Assembly: GCF_003288815.1 (NCBI RefSeq)
Contig: NZ_NHYM01000004.1
Span: 119,378 to 183,377 of the forward strand
Direction: 5' to 3'
Source: Helicobacter sp. 16-1353
GTDB taxonomy: Bacteria; Campylobacterota; Campylobacteria; Campylobacterales; Helicobacteraceae
Length of the DNA stretch: 64,000 nucleotides
Below the pieces are notes generated by a model that worked only from the letters and a program-made list of their open reading frames with translations, was not told the DNA's origin and ran no database searches. How positions within the stretch are numbered: the stretch's first letter is position 1; each line of letters begins with the position of its first letter. Both the position numbers and the translations under genes were made by a program. Below, piece after piece: positions 61,358 to 64,000 of this stretch.

Positions 61358-62746
61358 CAATGCCCTAAAAACGCCTAGTTTGCGTAAGATTTTAAAAATC
61401 ATAGTTTTTTGAAGCCTATCAAAATACCTTAAAAATACTTTCGACTTCCTATAATCGCTATCATAGATTTTATGCCACATCTCATTTTTCCGCCTAAATG
61501 CCACACTTGGCTCTTGGCTAAAGATGTGGATTAAAAAGGCTTCTATTTCCATTTCTTTTAATTCCACGAAATCACGGGGCTTTTTGTCGAATGGGGTGGA
61601 ATGTGGATTGATATTTTGGGTGGAATCCGTTGGGGAATCTAATACGGATTTTGGAGTGGAATCTGTGATTTTAGGAACATTTGGCGAGAAATCTATCATA
61701 TTTGTAAATCCCCCATATTTGCGAGAGATTTGAGATAGAATCTTATTTGCTAGAAATTTGGAATCTACATTGCAATTAGAAATAGATTCTGTGGAATCTA
61801 AGCTAGAATTTGCAGAGTTTGCGGAGTTTGTAGAATTTATAGAATCTAAACTAGAATCCGCCGTTTTCAAAGCAGATTCTATACATTTCAAATCCGCCCT
61901 AGATTTCATAGATTCCACGGATTTCCCACGCTCCGCCAAATCCGCCATAGAATCAAGCGGTAAAAATACTGGCTCTTGGAGCATTTTTAGATATTTTTCA
62001 TCATCGTTATCAAGCTCTTTGATTTTCTCTAGCACCGCCTCAAAATCATCATAGCCACTAACATTTATGAAGCTTTTTGGGTTAATTCCCCCCCCCATAG
62101 CAATTTTCTTATCGCCCCAGTATATTGGGATAGTCCCAGCGGCGAATGCTTGTAAAATTTTCTCCGTGCAATAGCCATTTGTCGAAGAGTTTTCAAACGC
62201 AATGCTAAATTTATACTCTTTCATAAACTCATATTTACTCTCGCCAAAATCGCCATTTGGAGCTTTTGGGAGAGCTTCACCCATATTATTTCTATCCTTC
62301 CCAGCGGCATCCACTCTTTTATATTTATTCAAAAAATCGAAAAAATCGCCCCTAATTGCGGCTGCATTAGAATTAGAATAAATATAATTGCAGAATTTTT
62401 TCTTATGTGAAATATCGCTTATCTTATGTTTTTCTCTCGCTCTGTGCGTATCTTTGCGGTAGTCGATGAAATGCGGCACATAGATATATCTATCTTCGAA
62501 AATGATGTGATTTAGCCCAAAAGCATAATCGCAGACATTAAAATCCGGGATAATATTCTCGCCTAAAAATTGGATTCTAACGCAGTCGTATTTGATGTGT
62601 TCATAGCCTGAAGTTGCATAAAAAATAAAATCCGGATTTTCACTTTCAACTACATTGAAATATTTTCGTAAAATTTTTACTGTAAAAATATCGTCAAAGT
62701 TTTCGCTACCAGACCAATCTACCACTTTTAATTTTATCGTTTTCAA
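61334..62746 (-). CDS. Alpha-1,3-fucosyltransferase-like glycosyltransferase (GT10), phase variable and in frame
   Basis: A GT10-type fucosyltransferase of the kind that builds Lewis-type antigens on Helicobacter LPS. The donor-binding region is complete: FSIAFENSSTNGYCTEKILQAF (about 180-201), then GTIPIYWG (204-211). Just after it, GGG at 218-220 is coded by a nine-G tract (62088-62096), in frame here. In the C-terminal half a Ser/Asp/Asn-rich stretch (about 285-330), coded by GAATC-rich DNA, is inserted before the basic C-terminal membrane-associating tail. The acceptor cannot be predicted. Confidence 0.85.
   Translation of the reverse strand: MKTIKLKVVDWSGSENFDDIFTVKILRKYFNVVESENPDFIFYATSGYEHIKYDCVRIQFLGENIIPDFNVCDYAFGLNHIIFEDRYIYVPHFIDYRKDTHRAREKHKISDISHKKKFCNYIYSNSNAAAIRGDFFDFLNKYKRVDAAGKDRNNMGEALPKAPNGDFGESKYEFMKEYKFSIAFENSSTNGYCTEKILQAFAAGTIPIYWGDKKIAMGGGINPKSFINVSGYDDFEAVLEKIKELDNDDEKYLKMLQEPVFLPLDSMADLAERGKSVESMKSRADLKCIESALKTADSSLDSINSTNSANSANSSLDSTESISNCNVDSKFLANKILSQISRKYGGFTNMIDFSPNVPKITDSTPKSVLDSPTDSTQNINPHSTPFDKKPRDFVELKEMEIEAFLIHIFSQEPSVAFRRKNEMWHKIYDSDYRKSKVFLRYFDRLQKTMIFKILRKLGVFRALKKLLAQN
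62088..62096 (-). repeat. Poly-G tract (9) in the fucosyltransferase gene
   Basis: Nine C on the plus strand, that is nine G in the coding strand, code for three Gly directly after the IYWGDKKIAM donor motif. Loss or gain of one G would truncate the protein before the C-terminal half. Confidence 0.85.
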
Positions 62747-62877
62747 ACTACCCTTTCTAGTTAAAATTAGCTTTAGAATTTTAGCTTAAATCTTTAAAAG
62801 AACTAGATTTGACGAATATAAAATGCAGATTTGCAAATATAGCTTAACAAGCCAAGCAAAGAATTTGGCTGAAACTC

Positions 62878-63420
62878 TCAAATCTCCGCTAAATTCGTAT
62901 CTTTGGTAATTTCAATGTCGCTTATTTGTTTATCGCCAATTAGTCGCTTTAGACATAAAAGCCCCGCTTTATGAGATTCTACTCCGCCATTTGAAGCACA
63001 ATATTTACTTAACACAATCGGGCGGATATTATTCTCAAACAGCCTAACGGCACCAACCAATACACAGCAATCCGTATCAGCTCCCACGATAAAGACCTTT
63101 TGCGGGGCAATCCCGCTATTTATCTGGCAGAGTTTCTGCAAAAAGCTCGTATTCACGCAATCATAAATATATTTATCAAATGTAAAATCAATGTAGTTTG
63201 TAAGTCCGCTAAATAGCGAAGATTCCTCGCTTTTTTGCAATCTCTCCCAGCCCAAAAGTCGCTCATAAATGCTATTTTTAGCATTCAAAAATCTCGTGGC
63301 AACCACGCTATCAAAAAGTCTCAGTTCCAGCAGATTCTGTATTTTTATTGCTAGATTCTTGCTATCCATATTTCTCATAAAACCATTTTGCATATCGATT
63401 ATTAGTAGGATATTGGTCAT
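62878..63420 (-). CDS. Isochorismatase-like cysteine hydrolase
   Basis: A 180-residue cytosolic protein of the isochorismatase/nicotinamidase superfamily. The expected triad is Asp9 (LIIDMQNGF), a Lys near 83 (FDKYIYD) and the nucleophile Cys118 or Cys119 (VGADTDCCVLV). Members hydrolyse amides, isochorismate or related compounds; the substrate is unknown. Its ATG overlaps the TGA of a short upstream frame. Confidence 0.82.
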   Translation of the reverse strand: MTNILLIIDMQNGFMRNMDSKNLAIKIQNLLELRLFDSVVATRFLNAKNSIYERLLGWERLQKSEESSLFSGLTNYIDFTFDKYIYDCVNTSFLQKLCQINSGIAPQKVFIVGADTDCCVLVGAVRLFENNIRPIVLSKYCASNGGVESHKAGLLCLKRLIGDKQISDIEITKDTNLAEI

Positions 63421-63521
63421 ATTTTAGTTCCTTTTTTGATGATTAAAATCGCACAAAGCCCTAAAACTACAAGCATAATTGTAATGATAATTATATCGCT
63501 AGTTTTTAGGTTTCCGCTCAC
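63417..63521 (-). CDS. Short membrane-peptide frame upstream of the isochorismatase gene, possibly truncated
   Basis: The frame from GTG 63521 to the TGA at 63417-63419 codes for about 34 residues with one hydrophobic helix (DIIIITIMLVVLGLCAIL) and a basic end. Its TGA overlaps the next ATG. The frame stays open back to 63575 with another hydrophobic stretch (IPLVLFTLVSIYEPI) but no start codon, so the real gene may have lost its beginning. A weak call. Confidence 0.35.
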   Translation of the reverse strand: MSGNLKTSDIIIITIMLVVLGLCAILIIKKGTKI

Positions 63522-63640
63522 CGCATTTCGTATTGGCTCATAAATGCTAACTAGCGTGAATAAAACTAGCGGAATCTAAATCCTTAGATTCTCACAGATT
63601 CCATATCACGCATTAAATATTATGAATTTCCTATTTCCAT

Positions 63641-64000
63641 TTACCACCCAACCTTAACATTAAAAAACCCACTATTTTGTATAGTTTCATCGCCAAAGTT
63701 TCCTAGATAGTTTAGACCTAGTTCTATATTTGAAGTTACGGCATAGTTTACTCCAAGTCCAAAGTAAGCGATGAATCTATCTATTCCAATATCGTAGTTT
63801 TGGATTGTATTTAGAATCTCTACTTTACCTTGTGGATTATTTAGTGCGTATTTAAGTCCAAGAATAGAATCTAATCCTAAGCCATTATTAAAATCAACTC
63901 TATAATTCACACCCAAATCAGCATAGAATATATTTGTAAAACTTCCTAAGTAATTAGCCCCAGCAAAGTAGGATTTGGAATCTAATCCACTAGATTCTAG
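63641..64000 (-). CDS. C-terminal beta-barrel of an outer-membrane/autotransporter-like protein (partial)
   Basis: The frame is open from the window edge to a stop at 63641 and covers the last ~119 residues. They form repeated amphipathic strands (YFAGANYLGSF, FIAYFGLGVNYAV, IELGLNYLGNFG) and end in VKVGW, with the terminal aromatic residue that guides outer-membrane insertion. This fits an autotransporter or Helicobacter OMP barrel. The passenger and start lie outside the window. Confidence 0.75.
   Translation of the reverse strand, partial: LESSGLDSKSYFAGANYLGSFTNIFYADLGVNYRVDFNNGLGLDSILGLKYALNNPQGKVEILNTIQNYDIGIDRFIAYFGLGVNYAVTSNIELGLNYLGNFGDETIQNSGFFNVKVGW

Noticed and set aside
1..64000. 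CRISPR array, tRNA/rRNA genes, intact insertion sequences
   Set aside because: No regularly spaced identical repeats, no tRNA-like T-loop/acceptor pairs and no transposase-like frames were found on reading both strands.

Overview
The window is chromosomal DNA of a Helicobacter that is not H. pylori, most likely of the enterohepatic group. The genome is AT-rich, and several gene orders are the same as in H. pylori: lnt/cvpA/lysS/glyA/DUF1882, ispDF next to the HP1021-type orphan regulator, dxs-fliH-fliG-fliF, plsY-folB, and glcD next to a PgbA-like gene. It also carries thiC, purM and argG, which H. pylori lacks. I saw no rRNA, tRNA, CRISPR array or intact insertion sequence.

Layout. 0-8.5 kb: the tail of a coiled-coil (chemoreceptor-like) gene; a thiC-mrp-hydrolase operon on the minus strand; ispDF, the orphan regulator and pgpA on the plus strand; lnt on the minus strand; cvpA on the plus strand. 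8.5-17.6 kb: lysS, glyA, a DUF1882 gene and a SPOR protein; glcD and a PgbA-like gene; an MTHFS gene running far into rny; a small superinfection-immunity-like membrane protein. 17.6-24.7 kb: a repeat-rich spacer, a spacer with strong inverted repeats, then a minus-strand cluster of oxidoreductases (two flavodoxin-fold proteins, an aldo-keto reductase, a cupin, an NmrA-type protein, an SDR) and an ATP/ADP-type transporter. 24.9-33.4 kb: a CAP/SCP secreted protein, purM, plsY, folB, a four-gene Mla-type lipid transport operon, gltX and an unknown membrane protein. 33.4-39.9 kb: dxs, fliH, fliG, fliF, hisC. 40.5-46.1 kb: phosphomannomutase, pyrC, a metallophosphoesterase, a second exported aldo-keto reductase and a pseudogene. 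46.2-55.9 kb: a tightly packed minus-strand unit running MMPL exporter, ABC-F ATPase, two methyltransferases, an MboII/HpyAII-like endonuclease, a third methyltransferase, a phase-variable LtaS/MdoB-like phosphotransferase and a GDPD-like protein. 55.9-64 kb: cheV, a porin, argG, an exported NAD-dependent epimerase, a Mop protein, a phase-variable fucosyltransferase, an isochorismatase-type hydrolase and the end of an outer-membrane beta-barrel protein.

Most striking pattern. Five NAD(P)-dependent enzymes that are normally cytosolic (two aldo-keto reductases, an SDR, an NmrA-type protein and an epimerase) carry an N-terminal export leader, four of them twin-arginine. In every case a second ATG with its own good Shine-Dalgarno sequence sits exactly where the ordinary enzyme begins. 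In four of the five the ribosome site is read through as Lys-Gly-x-x-Met. This looks like a repeated way of putting an export leader in front of a complete cytosolic gene, possibly giving exported and cytosolic forms from one locus.

Other main observations. Two poly-G tracts inside surface-modification genes suggest phase variation: 8 G, out of frame, in the LtaS/MdoB-like gene; 9 G, in frame, in the fucosyltransferase. GATTC/GAATC is heavily over-represented and appears to have built Asp-Ser/Glu-Ser-rich insertions and tails into housekeeping enzymes. A fragment nearly identical to the end of the NmrA-type gene lies 24 kb away beside the second aldo-keto reductase.
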